This document shows positions 8,763 to 18,100 of a DNA stretch of 25,972 bases, piece by piece. The notes below the pieces were generated by a model. The model made no database searches, was not told the origin of the DNA, and saw only the letters and a program-made list of their open reading frames with translations. The stretch's first letter is position 1. Each line of letters begins with the position of its first letter. The position numbers and the translations under genes are program-made. The DNA is from Flammeovirgaceae bacterium UBA2371 (lineage in GTDB: Bacteria; Bacteroidota; Bacteroidia; Cytophagales; Cyclobacteriaceae): assembly GCA_002345965.1 (NCBI GenBank), contig DDTF01000057.1, forward strand, positions 1 to 25,972. Direction: 5' to 3'.

Positions 8763-11393
8763 ATGAATTGCTCGCGTTGTTTCCTGACCATAGGATTGGT
8801 CTTTTTTATCTCTGTTTCTTTTTCCCAAAAGTTATATTTCTCAGAAAGCGGTGCGGGATCCATCAGCCGTACCAATGGTGATGGCAGCACCCTGGAAAAA
8901 ATTTCTCAGTCCGCACTGACTGGCATTAAAGACCTCGCCATCGATGAGGCCACCAACACCATTTATTTTATCGACAACGTTGCCTCTTTTGCCATTGTTC
9001 GAAGAGCCCCCATTTCTTCTTTTGGTGGCGTGGTGAAATTAGGCGTATCGGAGGAATTTATCCGTGTGGCAGCACCTGCCAACCGATTTGAAGCTTTATC
9101 CATCGATCCCGTCAATAGAAATTTGTTTATCACCAATCTGGCAGCAGGCTCCATCATCAAGGTAAGCCTGGATGCACTCCCTACCATCATTGACGTCTCT
9201 TCCTACACATTGTATACGGGATTGTTTGCCACCTATGGCATCGATGTCGATCCTGTCAATGCCCGATTTTACTATGTCAACCAGGCCACTACCCGCCAGA
9301 TACAAATGGCCAGCACCAGCGGAGGACTGAGTACAGTGATTGTCAACGTATCAGGAACCTACGGACAAATCCATGATGTGGCCGTAGATCCAATTGGAGG
9401 AAGCCTCTACTTCACCACCGTAATCGCAGGACAAGGCAATATCTATAAAGCCAACCTCGATGGCAGCAACCCCCTGCCTATCGTGACGGGCAGGACCTCC
9501 GCCATCAAGGGCATCACGCTGGACCACAAAAACGGATTCCTCTACTGGGCCGATGATGCCAACGTAGGGCGCGCCAACCTGGACGGAACGGGTGCCTCCT
9601 CCATCGTAACGGGCCGCAATGTGGCTGAATATGTGACGATAGATTTTAGCAGCAGCGTGCCGCCTAAATTGTACTGGGCGGAAGGTGATGCGGAGGAACT
9701 TCATCGCATCAACACCAATGGCAGCGACTTTGAAAGGTACTATTCTTCTGTTGGAGAAGGCCCTGCCTACCATCCCACAGGCATGGCGGTGGATGTGTAT
9801 TCGAGATACATCTACTGGACCGACCAGGATTTGGGCACCGTGAGAAGGGGACGAATCGGTGAAACAGCTTTTGAGAGCCTGGAGACGTTGTTGGATTTTT
9901 CCGATTATACCGGAGGTACGCTGGGCATTGCACTGGACCCTGCCAACGGCATGATGTACTTGGCCAATGGAACGACAGGAAGCATTCAACGTGCTGATTA
10001 TAATGCCCCTACCCCTTCCACCACGCTCACTACCATCGCTACCATCGCCAATCCTTTTGGCGTGGACCTCGATCTGGTAAATGGGAAAATCTATTTCACC
10101 GCCAACAACCTGGTTGCCCCCAACACAGGTACCCTTTACCGGGCCAACCTGGATGGTACGGGCATTGAAACCCTCTCCGTGGATGCCTCTTCGGGGGTAA
10201 GTCCGGAGCGTTTTATGCACGATGTAAAAGTAGACCCCATCAACGGAAAAGTGTATTGGGTGTTTACCGAAGCCGATGGCGAGGGCACCATCTTCCATGC
10301 CGACATCGCCAATGTGAGTGGCACCAAAGCACCCTTGATCGCCAAGGCACCCGGGGAAGTACGCGGTATTGAAATTGATCCTCCAACCAATACAATATGG
10401 TGGGTCAACAGAGGAATTTCTTCTCTGGTAGCACCCAGCATCATGGAAGCCAACCTGACCAACGGCACCAATGTAAAAGACCTGCATGCCATTACGCTTT
10501 CCACTGCCGGCAGCAACTTCATCGTGCTGGACAAAGGGTGCGAAGCACCCCTGGCTGCGGACATCAGCATCACCGCACCCATAGGGCAAACCACCAATGC
10601 AGATCCGCTCGCCAGCGCTTCCATCAATCCGGGTGATATCATCACCATGACCATCACACCATCGCCAGCAAAAGGAACAGCCAGCGTACAAAGCAATAAT
10701 ACCATTCACTACACACCCAACAGTGGCACAATAGGTGCCGATGTGATCACCTACCAGATTTGTAATCAATGTGGGCTGTGCGATCAGGGTACCATCACCA
10801 TCGACATACCCAACGTAGCTCCTGTAATTGCATCACCAGGAAGTGCGCAGGCAACATCAGGAAATAGTATTTTCATACCCTTCATCAATTTGGTATCGGA
10901 TGCCAACAACAACCTGGATTTATCCACCCTCGCAGTAATTACCTCCCCCGCCAGTGGTGCCATTGCCCACTTTAACAACAACAGCGAGCTGGTGATCAAT
11001 TATACCAACGTATCTTTCTCCGGTACCGACAACCTGACCGTACAGGTGTGTGATCAGGCTGGAGCCTGCACCACGCTGCCCATCAGCATTACCGTAGCGC
11101 TGCCCTCCTCCATCGTAATTTACAACGCCCTCTCTCCCAATGGCGACATTTATAACCCCTACTTTAAAATTGAAAACATTGAAATCGTTTCCCCACAAAA
11201 CAAAGTGTCCATTTACAACCGCTGGGGCGATCAGGTATTTGAGGTGAGCAATTATATCAACACAGATGCAGCCCAACGTTTCAACGGAGAAAGCAACCAG
11301 GGAAAGGACCTACCCACCGGAATTTATTTTTATAGGATTGAGTTCAGCGATGGAAGGCCTGAGTTGACGGGATACCTTACGCTGAAAAGATAG
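8763..11393 (+). CDS. T9SS type B cargo protein A3: double YWTD-type beta-propeller, cadherin-like domains, CHU_C
   Basis: A protein of 876 residues with the same order of domains as A2. The signal peptide is MNCSRCFLTIGLVFFISVSFSQ, cleaved near 22. Propeller 1 covers about 23-290 and propeller 2 about 293-589 (KLYWAEG, YIYWTDQD, KVYWVFTEADG). Two cadherin-like domains (589-684 and 684-780) include the CNQCGLC cluster, and the CHU_C domain (784-876) has LSPNGDIYNPYF, IYNRWGDQVFEV and GYLTLKR. Much of propeller 2 and the cadherin-like region is near-identical in protein to A2 with scattered synonymous changes, so the duplication is old enough for third-position drift or has been homogenised by conversion. 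It acts outside the cell after T9SS export. Its target is unknown. The gene begins just after a terminator-like hairpin and is followed by an inverted-repeat element, so it may be a single transcription unit. Confidence 0.93.
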   Translation: MNCSRCFLTIGLVFFISVSFSQKLYFSESGAGSISRTNGDGSTLEKISQSALTGIKDLAIDEATNTIYFIDNVASFAIVRRAPISSFGGVVKLGVSEEFIRVAAPANRFEALSIDPVNRNLFITNLAAGSIIKVSLDALPTIIDVSSYTLYTGLFATYGIDVDPVNARFYYVNQATTRQIQMASTSGGLSTVIVNVSGTYGQIHDVAVDPIGGSLYFTTVIAGQGNIYKANLDGSNPLPIVTGRTSAIKGITLDHKNGFLYWADDANVGRANLDGTGASSIVTGRNVAEYVTIDFSSSVPPKLYWAEGDAEELHRINTNGSDFERYYSSVGEGPAYHPTGMAVDVYSRYIYWTDQDLGTVRRGRIGETAFESLETLLDFSDYTGGTLGIALDPANGMMYLANGTTGSIQRADYNAPTPSTTLTTIATIANPFGVDLDLVNGKIYFTANNLVAPNTGTLYRANLDGTGIETLSVDASSGVSPERFMHDVKVDPINGKVYWVFTEADGEGTIFHADIANVSGTKAPLIAKAPGEVRGIEIDPPTNTIWWVNRGISSLVAPSIMEANLTNGTNVKDLHAITLSTAGSNFIVLDKGCEAPLAADISITAPIGQTTNADPLASASINPGDIITMTITPSPAKGTASVQSNNTIHYTPNSGTIGADVITYQICNQCGLCDQGTITIDIPNVAPVIASPGSAQATSGNSIFIPFINLVSDANNNLDLSTLAVITSPASGAIAHFNNNSELVINYTNVSFSGTDNLTVQVCDQAGACTTLPISITVALPSSIVIYNALSPNGDIYNPYFKIENIEIVSPQNKVSIYNRWGDQVFEVSNYINTDAAQRFNGESNQGKDLPTGIYFYRIEFSDGRPELTGYLTLKR

Positions 11394-11415
11394 AAGCTAC
11401 GCATGAAGGTTAAAA

Positions 11416-11475
11416 GTTTCAGGTTTCAGGTTGTAGGTTAATCTTGTAACTTGGAACCTGCAACCTTGAACCAAC
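11416..11475. repeat. Palindromic intergenic repeat-like element before the TIGR03032 gene
   Basis: AGGTTGTAGGTT (11428-11439) pairs with AACCTGCAACCT (11455-11466) over a 15-nt loop, with a single G-T wobble. It is preceded by a short direct repeat (TTTCAGG twice, about 11417-11430). Such CAGGTT/AACCTG-rich palindromes resemble dispersed intergenic repeats common in Bacteroidota genomes (recollection, not checked here). No T-run follows; the ATG of the next gene lies 9 nt past the stem, so folding could affect its translation. Confidence 0.5.
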
Positions 11476-12546
11476 ATGTCTCAGCCTCAGCCATTACCTC
11501 CTTTTAGTTGTACCTTCTCTCCCACTGCGCCAGAGATTTTGCATGGGCTCAATGCCACCATCGCCATCTCCACGTATCAGGCCGGCAAGGTTATATTTAT
11601 TAGCGCGAAGGACAAAGATCACCTCATTCAACTGCCGCGCAACTTTGAAAAACCCATGGGCATCGCGGTTCATGAGGACAAACTGGCCATTGCCACCAGC
11701 AACTCGGTAATGGTGATGCGCAATGCCAGTCGCATGGCTCCCAACTATCCCAGGTTTCCCAACACTTACGACAGCCTTTACCTTCCCAGGGTCCAGTACT
11801 TTACAGGTGACAATGACATCCACGACCTGCACTATGCAGGCGATGAACTTTGGGCCGTGAATACGCGCTTCTCCTGCCTTGCTACCATCGATGACCAGCA
11901 CAGTTTTACGCCCCGTTGGCAACCCCATTTTATCACCAAATCAGAACCCACCGATCAATGTCACCTCAATGGCGTAGCCTTTGTAAACAATAAACCCAAA
12001 TACGTAACGGCACTGGGCGTTTCCAGCGAAGCTGGTGGCTGGCGGGCCAACAAGGCCAACGGTGGTGTGCTGATGGACGTAGACAGCAACACCATTTTGG
12101 CAAAAGACTTACAAATGCCGCACTCTCCCCGCATCATTGATGGCCAGTTGTACTGGCTGCACTCGGCCACCGGAGATCTGGTGCGCCAGGCCGATGGCGG
12201 CAAATACGAAGTGATCAAATCATTGGATGGATTTGTACGCGGCATGGATCGCATCGGAGATTACCTGTTCATAGGCCTGTCCAAACTAAGAGAAACCTCA
12301 CAAGCCTTTCAGAACCTGCCCATCTCCAAAAAATCCATTTATGCCGGGGTGGTGATCCTGTACATTCCCAAGATGAGCATGGCCGGCTACATCAAGTATG
12401 AAAACAACGTAGATGAAATTTATGATGTGCGGATATTACCGGATATGAACAGGCCCGGCTTATTAAGTGCGGAGCGAACCAGCAAGGTGATGGCCATCAC
12501 TACGCCTGCTGCAGACTACTGGGGTGTGGCCGAAAAGGAAAAGTAA
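11476..12546 (+). CDS. TIGR03032 / DUF4915 family protein
   Basis: A protein of 356 residues, close to the usual family length, with no signal peptide, so probably cytoplasmic. Recognisable family traits are the N-terminal FSCTFSPTAPEILHGLNATI, STYQAGKVIFI, a DIHDLHYAGDELWAVNTRFSC region, DQCHLNGVAF, SEAGGWRANKANGG and the C-terminal EIYDVRILP. The repeated short beta-strands (GIAVHEDKLAIAT, ALGVSSEAGGW, LYWLHSATGDLV) suggest a six- or seven-bladed beta-propeller. The biochemical function of the family is not established to my knowledge. The TAA is one nucleotide before the P450 ATG and the ACP follows equally closely, so the three almost certainly share a transcript and probably a pathway. 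Conserved His, Cys and Trp residues could form a binding or catalytic pocket (inference). Confidence 0.85.
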   Translation: MSQPQPLPPFSCTFSPTAPEILHGLNATIAISTYQAGKVIFISAKDKDHLIQLPRNFEKPMGIAVHEDKLAIATSNSVMVMRNASRMAPNYPRFPNTYDSLYLPRVQYFTGDNDIHDLHYAGDELWAVNTRFSCLATIDDQHSFTPRWQPHFITKSEPTDQCHLNGVAFVNNKPKYVTALGVSSEAGGWRANKANGGVLMDVDSNTILAKDLQMPHSPRIIDGQLYWLHSATGDLVRQADGGKYEVIKSLDGFVRGMDRIGDYLFIGLSKLRETSQAFQNLPISKKSIYAGVVILYIPKMSMAGYIKYENNVDEIYDVRILPDMNRPGLLSAERTSKVMAITTPAADYWGVAEKEK

Positions 12547-12547
12547 C

Positions 12548-13735
12548 ATGGAGTCGCCATGGAAACCATTTCTGCGGGAGAACATGCGCAACCCGTATCC
12601 GATGTACCAGCAACTGAGATCAACCGATCCGGTGCATCACGCCCGAACCGGTGAATGGGTAATTACGAGATACGAAGATGCACGGGCAGTGCTCAAAGAC
12701 AATAGGTTTTTGGTAGGCAACAGGGTGGAGTGGCTCAGCAAAGCTTCTGCCCAGCACATGGACAAGTGGGAATCTTTTGCCGTGATCGTGGAAGCATTAA
12801 AGTCCTTTCTTGTTTTTAAGAACCCTCCCGACCATACGGTATTGCGAAAGCTGATCATGCAGGCCTGGAGTGACAAAGCGGTAGACCAAATCATTCAGGA
12901 AAACATTAGCGAACTATTATTGCGAATAGACGCTTCCGATTTCGATCTCGTCTCCGGCATTGCCAACCCGCTGCCAGCCATGACAATGGCCAGAATATTT
13001 GGGCTGCCTGCTGAAGACTATCAGTACCTGGAGTCATTGTCGCACAAGATGATACAGTCGCTGGACCTTTATCTCACCTTCAGGCAGATAGAGAAAATGG
13101 AAAAAGCAACGAGGGAGTTTATTGCCTATTTCGAAAAACAGGCCGTTATCAAAAAAGCAAAACCCGACAACGGACTGCTTAGCCGTCTCCTTCAAATGAA
13201 CGATGGTCTGGTGCCCGATCATGAGCTCATCGCCAATTGTTTCTTTCTGTTCATATCAGGAGAGGAAACGACAGCCGGGCTGATTGAACTGGGCTTGTAC
13301 CATTTGATCACCCAAAATAAAATGAACAGCAATTGGAAAGACAGTACTTTGAGTGGTTTGGCTACAGACGAATTGCTGCGTTACGATTCACCACTTCAGA
13401 TCGTAGTGCGAATGGCTGCTGAAGACATCATGCTGGGAAATACCCTCATCGAAAAGGGAGGTGCCGTCACCGTATGTCTGGGTGCCGCCAACCGCGACCC
13501 CGAAAAATTTCAGCACCCTGACCAACTGCAATTGGACAGGTCACCCAACCACCACCTTTCGTTCGGATCGGGAGTGCACCGTTGCCTGGGAGACTGGCTG
13601 GCCAAAAAAGAGTTTGAAATTTTATTGGCAGTGCTCCATGAGCGATTCCACCATTTCAATATTTTATCAGCACCCCAGTGGAAAGAAAACATGAGCATGA
13701 GAAGTTTTCAAAGCTTCCACTTATCTTGCCGGTAA
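12548..13735 (+). CDS. Cytochrome P450
   Basis: A soluble bacterial P450 of 395 residues. The ATG at 12548 is chosen over an in-frame GTG at 12524 because it gives the typical MESPWKPF start and leaves a 1-nt gap after the preceding TAA; the GTG would overlap the upstream gene. Visible motifs are NPPDHTVLRKL (C-helix), SGEETTAG at 237-244 (I-helix oxygen activation; G-x-E-T-T form), ELLR at 275-278 (ExxR), and FGSGVHRCLG with haem-ligand Cys346. No membrane anchor is seen, so it is probably cytoplasmic and dependent on ferredoxin and ferredoxin reductase encoded elsewhere. Neighbours are a TIGR03032 protein upstream and an acyl carrier protein 1 nt downstream. By analogy with P450s that oxidise carrier-bound fatty or amino acids (BioI, NovI type), its substrate may be tethered to that ACP (inference). 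Confidence 0.95.
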   Translation: MESPWKPFLRENMRNPYPMYQQLRSTDPVHHARTGEWVITRYEDARAVLKDNRFLVGNRVEWLSKASAQHMDKWESFAVIVEALKSFLVFKNPPDHTVLRKLIMQAWSDKAVDQIIQENISELLLRIDASDFDLVSGIANPLPAMTMARIFGLPAEDYQYLESLSHKMIQSLDLYLTFRQIEKMEKATREFIAYFEKQAVIKKAKPDNGLLSRLLQMNDGLVPDHELIANCFFLFISGEETTAGLIELGLYHLITQNKMNSNWKDSTLSGLATDELLRYDSPLQIVVRMAAEDIMLGNTLIEKGGAVTVCLGAANRDPEKFQHPDQLQLDRSPNHHLSFGSGVHRCLGDWLAKKEFEILLAVLHERFHHFNILSAPQWKENMSMRSFQSFHLSCR

Positions 13736-13736
13736 T

Positions 13737-13976
13737 ATGACAGAAATTAGTCAGTTTATACAACTGAAAGTAGCTGAGACCCTTGGTGTAAAAGCGGAGG
13801 AGGTCAATCCTGACGAGGAGTTCATGTCACTGGGTCTGGATTCCATGCACGCCATCTTTTTATTGGACGAGATAGAAAAGGAATACAAGATAGAAATCAA
13901 TCCCCATCAGTTTTGGGAATTTCCTACCATCAATGCTTTTTCACAAAACCTGAAAAAAGAACTGGCTAAATCATAG
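13737..13976 (+). CDS. Stand-alone acyl carrier protein
   Basis: A protein of 79 residues with a typical four-helix ACP sequence. LGLDSMHAI carries the phosphopantetheine attachment Ser36 in the DSM variant, preceded by the acidic loop VNPDEEF and followed by LLDEIEKEYKIEI and a third-helix FPTINAF. It starts 1 nt after the P450 stop, so it is translated with it, and differs from a housekeeping AcpP in context: no fabD, fabG or fabF is adjacent. It resembles carrier proteins of secondary-metabolite or modified-lipid pathways (DSM rather than the DSL of AcpP). A phosphopantetheinyl transferase must act from elsewhere. Its last 11 nt overlap the 3' end of the convergent minus-strand GNAT-like gene. 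Confidence 0.93.
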   Translation: MTEISQFIQLKVAETLGVKAEEVNPDEEFMSLGLDSMHAIFLLDEIEKEYKIEINPHQFWEFPTINAFSQNLKKELAKS

Positions 13977-14466
13977 CCCCTTTGAAATAATACACCCGGA
14001 TAGGTTGTCCTTTGGTGTTGTATCCGATGAAATACATCTTGTAAGAGCGCCACACGGCCGCATCATTCACTTTATTGTTGTACAGCCTGGGGTTTTCAAT
14101 GATGGTAATCACGCCAATGGGATGGTCGGCATCCTGTTGCGCCACTGCCTCCAGTGTATTCAAAGACTGCTGCGTAAGGTGATAGTCAAATCCGATGACA
14201 CGAAAATCAGGATCGATGAAACACCGGTATTGGTACAGCCAATTGTTGTTGAGCAGTTTTACTTTGCTTTTTGCTGCCGTGCTGGTAGCGATCAGTGTCT
14301 CTCCGTCATAAGCCACCATCACCAGCTCACTGGCCCTTTGCTTCAGTACCGCCTCTTTGAGGATCGCCTTCTTTGATTTCCAGAATGCGATGGCCTGCGT
14401 CCGATGGTCTTCCGGATGGCTGGCCTCCAGCACGTTGACCAACCGGATATCCTTCACACTTTTCAT
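13966..14466 (-). CDS. GNAT-like protein, degenerate acetyl-CoA loop (tandem copy 2)
   Basis: A protein of 166 residues, homologous to the gene just upstream on the same strand. Both share the central beta-strand layout (LVMVAYDGETLIATSTA versus IVYVVKNEFEQVVGISTA), a PIGxITxxEN strand and the ending KGxxIRxYYFKGA. In this copy the RxxGxA-type CoA loop is replaced by FRVIGFDYHLT, so acetyl-CoA binding may be lost or altered. Its ATG (14466-14464) overlaps the upstream TGA (14465-14463) as ATGA, which predicts translational coupling. Its stop region overlaps the ACP gene antiparallel by 11 nt. The exact GNAT subfamily and substrate are not recognisable. Confidence 0.7.
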   Translation of the reverse strand: MKSVKDIRLVNVLEASHPEDHRTQAIAFWKSKKAILKEAVLKQRASELVMVAYDGETLIATSTAAKSKVKLLNNNWLYQYRCFIDPDFRVIGFDYHLTQQSLNTLEAVAQQDADHPIGVITIIENPRLYNNKVNDAAVWRSYKMYFIGYNTKGQPIRVYYFKGAMI

Positions 14467-14969
14467 AACGTAGCTCCTTTAAAATAGTAAATCCGGATAT
14501 GGTGCCCTTTGGCCGAGTTACCGGCATAAATCATTTTGGAGGCGGGCCAGATGGCTTCCCTTTTGTTCTTCTTCACCAGTTCATTTTCCACCAAAGTTAT
14601 CAACCCTATGGGTGGGTCGGGTTTATCCTCCTGGTGAACCGACTCCAGCCAATCGCGGGAGCGCACCAGCAGCTCCGTGGCCATCCCCTGACTGCGAAAT
14701 TCAGGCACGATGATAAGGCGGATGGAATAAAAATAATTGCGAAACTGCTTGATGTACACTTTGTAGGCAGTAGAGATTCCCACCACCTGTTCAAACTCGT
14801 TTTTGACCACATACACAATCTGCTTTGCCCTTTCCTCGGCCTGATTTTCTTCAAAGGCAGGATTGTGTTGCTTCCAAATGGTGATGATCTCTTTTTTTAA
14901 CGCCCCGGGGTCTTTGCGCCAAAGATTTTCAAAAGTTACTTTTTGAGACATGGATGGATTTATTGCCAT
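14463..14969 (-). CDS. GNAT-family N-acyltransferase-like protein (tandem copy 1)
   Basis: A protein of 168 residues from ATG 14969, or 162 from a second ATG at 14951 (MSQKVTFENL), which is equally possible. The core IIVPEFRSQGMATELLVRSRDWLES fits strand 4 and the acetyl-CoA pyrophosphate loop of GNAT enzymes (R-x-x-G-x-A, here RSQGMA). It is preceded by VVGISTAYKVYI, a strand-3-like segment, and followed by PPIGLITLVEN and SKMIYAGNSAKG. It is cytoplasmic by lack of a signal. The acceptor is unknown. Its location beside an ACP and P450 raises the possibility of an acyl-ACP- or acyl-CoA-dependent N-acylation step, but the genes are convergent, so a joint role is only inferred. Confidence 0.75.
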   Translation of the reverse strand: MAINPSMSQKVTFENLWRKDPGALKKEIITIWKQHNPAFEENQAEERAKQIVYVVKNEFEQVVGISTAYKVYIKQFRNYFYSIRLIIVPEFRSQGMATELLVRSRDWLESVHQEDKPDPPIGLITLVENELVKKNKREAIWPASKMIYAGNSAKGHHIRIYYFKGATL

Positions 14970-15120
14970 ATATTCTTTGGCAGCTTCGATTTTGCCTGTT
15001 TGAACTTCAAATTGAGGGTAATCTAACTTTCTTCCTAATGGAATGCGAATAAAGTACCCAGGAGCGGTTTTTAGACAGGATTTATAGGATAAACATCTTA
15101 AAGGACTTGATAAAATTTTA

Positions 15121-15128
15121 TATCTTTA
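15121..15128 (+). promoter_or_regulatory. Candidate Bacteroidota -7 element upstream of B2
   Basis: TATCTTTA fits TAnnTTTG except at the last base and lies 30 nt before the B2 ATG, inside an AT-rich run. The equivalent position before B1 has TATCTTTT. No TTTG -33 box is seen at standard spacing. Confidence 0.38.
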
Positions 15129-15150
15129 AGCCTTAACCCGATTTGAAATT

Positions 15151-18100
15151 ATGGGATTAAGTAACGACCTGGATCGCATGCTATCCAAAAAATGTCTCCA
15201 GCTGGAGTCATTTTCTTCCCGCATCAGCGCCAGCAAAAAATCGGGTTTATTTTACCGCTTTGCCTCCTCCAAAAGGAATTCACTGCTCTCTAAATTGTAT
15301 AAACTTACCAGACGCGTCAACAACCTCAAATGGCAGATGAAAGTGGCTGCCGTGGGGGGCACCATGGCCGCACTGGGCAATACACAGGATGCCGTAGCCC
15401 AATCAACGATAGGACCTTTTGTAAAACAAGACCGTGCCTCCAATCCATTAAGATATCCCCTTGAAGGATACCGGCTGAGGCCTACTGTTGTAGACCTCGA
15501 CAACGATGGCGATTATGACATTGTAGTAGGTGGATATTATGAAGTGCTGGTGTATGAAAATGTGGGGACCAATACCAATCCCAAGTTCAATGACCGCTAC
15601 CTGGTAGATTCAGGTCTAAGTCCCCTGGCCATTGCAGGATATGGATCTCCTGCGTTTGCCGATCTCAACGGTGATGGCTTAAAGGATTTGATTGTTGGTG
15701 TAACCGGAAGTGTGGATCGCATTCAATTCTTCATCAACGATGGCGGTACCACGCTCGGTGATGGCGCAGGCAGAATTACATTTACAGAACAGACAGGCCC
15801 CTGGGACAATGTAGCCAAAACAGGAAATCCTTTTTATGGTATTAATTCCAATTTACCTGGCTTTGATCCGGCACCCTTCTTGATCGATTATGACGGTGAT
15901 GGTGACATGGATGTATTTATTGGCCATGATTACAGCAACCTGGGTGATGGATATATGGTGCACTACTATCAGAATGATGGTAGTAACAATTTTACACAAC
16001 TGAGTTGGAATCAGGAATCCAACATAACAAGCTATTACGACTATAGTGCTGTTCCCTTATTTGCTGATGTAGACCAGGATGGCCAGCTGGATTTCATCAT
16101 GGGAAGGCAATCTGGCGATGTTCGCTTTTTTAAGGGCAGTGGCAATAACAATTTTACCGAACAAACCGGCCCTTGGGATCCCATAGCGAAAACCGGCAAT
16201 CCATTGGATGGTATTGATTTTGGATTCCTGTCTGCTCCAGCCTTTGCCGACCTGGACAATGACGGAGACCTGGACATGGTTTTTGGAGCCAATTTCAGCA
16301 GCTATAAATACAAGTCCGGTGACAATGACGGACTCAACTACTTCATCAATCAAGGCAATGCTGTATTTGAACAGCAGCTCTATTTAGAGAACCCATTTAA
16401 TGGCATAAGTGTATATCGGGAAGCTGCTCCAGTGATGGTGGATATAGATGGAGATGGAGATCTTGATGTTGTATTAGGTGCCAAATATGGTGGTGATGAC
16501 GGACAACCTGACCTGGTGGTATACACCAACAACAATGGTGTTTTTATACAAGACAAGGAAAGCTCACTCGCCCAAATCTCCCTAGATGGTTATAACTACA
16601 ATATCAAACCCGTATTCGTTGATATTGATAATGATGGTGACCGTGATTTATTTATTGCTACAGATGGTGAAATTTTCTTTTACAGAAATAATGAGGGAAC
16701 CTTTGAACCTGAAGTAAGTCCAATTGATGCCTATGCGCTTTATGAGGCTGAAGACATAAGCTACAACTCAAGACTTTCGCTGGCATTCATAGACGTGGAT
16801 GGCGATGGCGATCTGGATGCGTTCATCGGCAGCAATGATGGGTACTACTTTACCTCCACCTCCAAGGTTGATTTTCTGGAAAACCAGGGCACCCCTGAAG
16901 TTCCTAATTTTGTTGGTGCAAATGAACCCGCACCATTTGACATAGCCACTTTCAGAAATCAGGTCTCCTTAACCAGCGTAGACATCGATAGCGATGGAGA
17001 CCTCGATATCGTCTTATCTGAAACTGTTTATGATGCCTATACCTTTGCGCAAACAACTGAATTCCGGTTGTTTCTCAATAACGCAGACGGCACCTTAACA
17101 GAAGGCACTTTACCCGTCCTGGGATTGGATAAAATATCCAGATTCAGCACCATATCGCTGGTAGATTTTGATGGTGATGGAGACCTGGATGCTTTTGTCG
17201 GATTAGGAACCTATTACAATGGTGTACAAGGGGGTATTATCTCGTATTATAAGAATGACAACCCGGCCGCGGCACTTGCGGTGACCACCAATGTGCTTGA
17301 TTATGAATTTGGTTCGGGACCTATAGTTTTAGATGCCAACCTCACCCTGGCTGATCAGGACAATGATCAAATCATTCGCGCTACCGTTACCATTCAAAAT
17401 TTTCAACCCGGCGATGAGTTGCTCACTTTTACTACTCAAGCTCCGGTAACTGGCAGCTTTAATACCAGTACAGGTGTTTTAATTTTGCAGGGAAGCGCAC
17501 CCCTCGCCACCTACCAATCCATTTTGCGTACAGTTGCTTACGAATATTCGGGACCTGACCCCGGTACCCGAAAAGGAAGTGCCGGTAAGGTAAAAGCATT
17601 GACGAGAACCATCGCCTTTGCCGTATTGGATGCGGACAAAACCAGTGGGCAGTCTGCTTCCAGAACGGTAAATGTCGCTTCGCAACCTAAAAACCCTCCG
17701 GTCATAGCCCAGAGTACGTTAAAGACCATCATCAATAAGTCTACCGGCATTGATCTCAATACCATCATTACTGACCCTGATGGCAACCTGGATCCGCTAT
17801 CGTTCAAAGTAATTCCCAATGTGTCGCCTACGCCAGCAAGGGTAGGAAATGCCACCATTGCCAATGGGTTGTTAAACATTGATTATTCAGGTACCGACTT
17901 TGCGGGAATCGATATTGTAACCATAGAAGCCTGTGACCTGGATGGGCTCTGTGCCAGTGCCGAACTGAGCATAGAGGTAGAAGGACACATCGTGGTAAGA
18001 AATGGTATGTCCCCCAACGGAGATGGATTAAATGATTATTTCCGCCTGGAGAACATTACCTCTTTGGGCGCACAAAATAAGGTGAGTATTTTTACACGCT

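Noticed and set aside
9351..10769. A 472-codon open frame on the minus strand inside A3, with similar ones at 3518-4393 in A2 and 562-1278 in A1.
   Set aside because: They lie fully inside clear CHU_C cargo genes, have low-complexity Gly/Asp/Ile/Val-rich translations without domains, and recur in the paralogs only because the plus-strand sequence is duplicated.
12524..12547. A GTG start for the P450 inside the end of the TIGR03032 gene.
   Set aside because: The ATG at 12548 gives the usual P450 N-terminus and the same 1-nt spacing as the P450-ACP junction.
13966..14969. The two GNAT-like genes as a single gene split by a frameshift.
   Set aside because: They are homologous to each other over most of their length rather than being two halves of one protein, and the ATGA overlap is a normal coupling junction.
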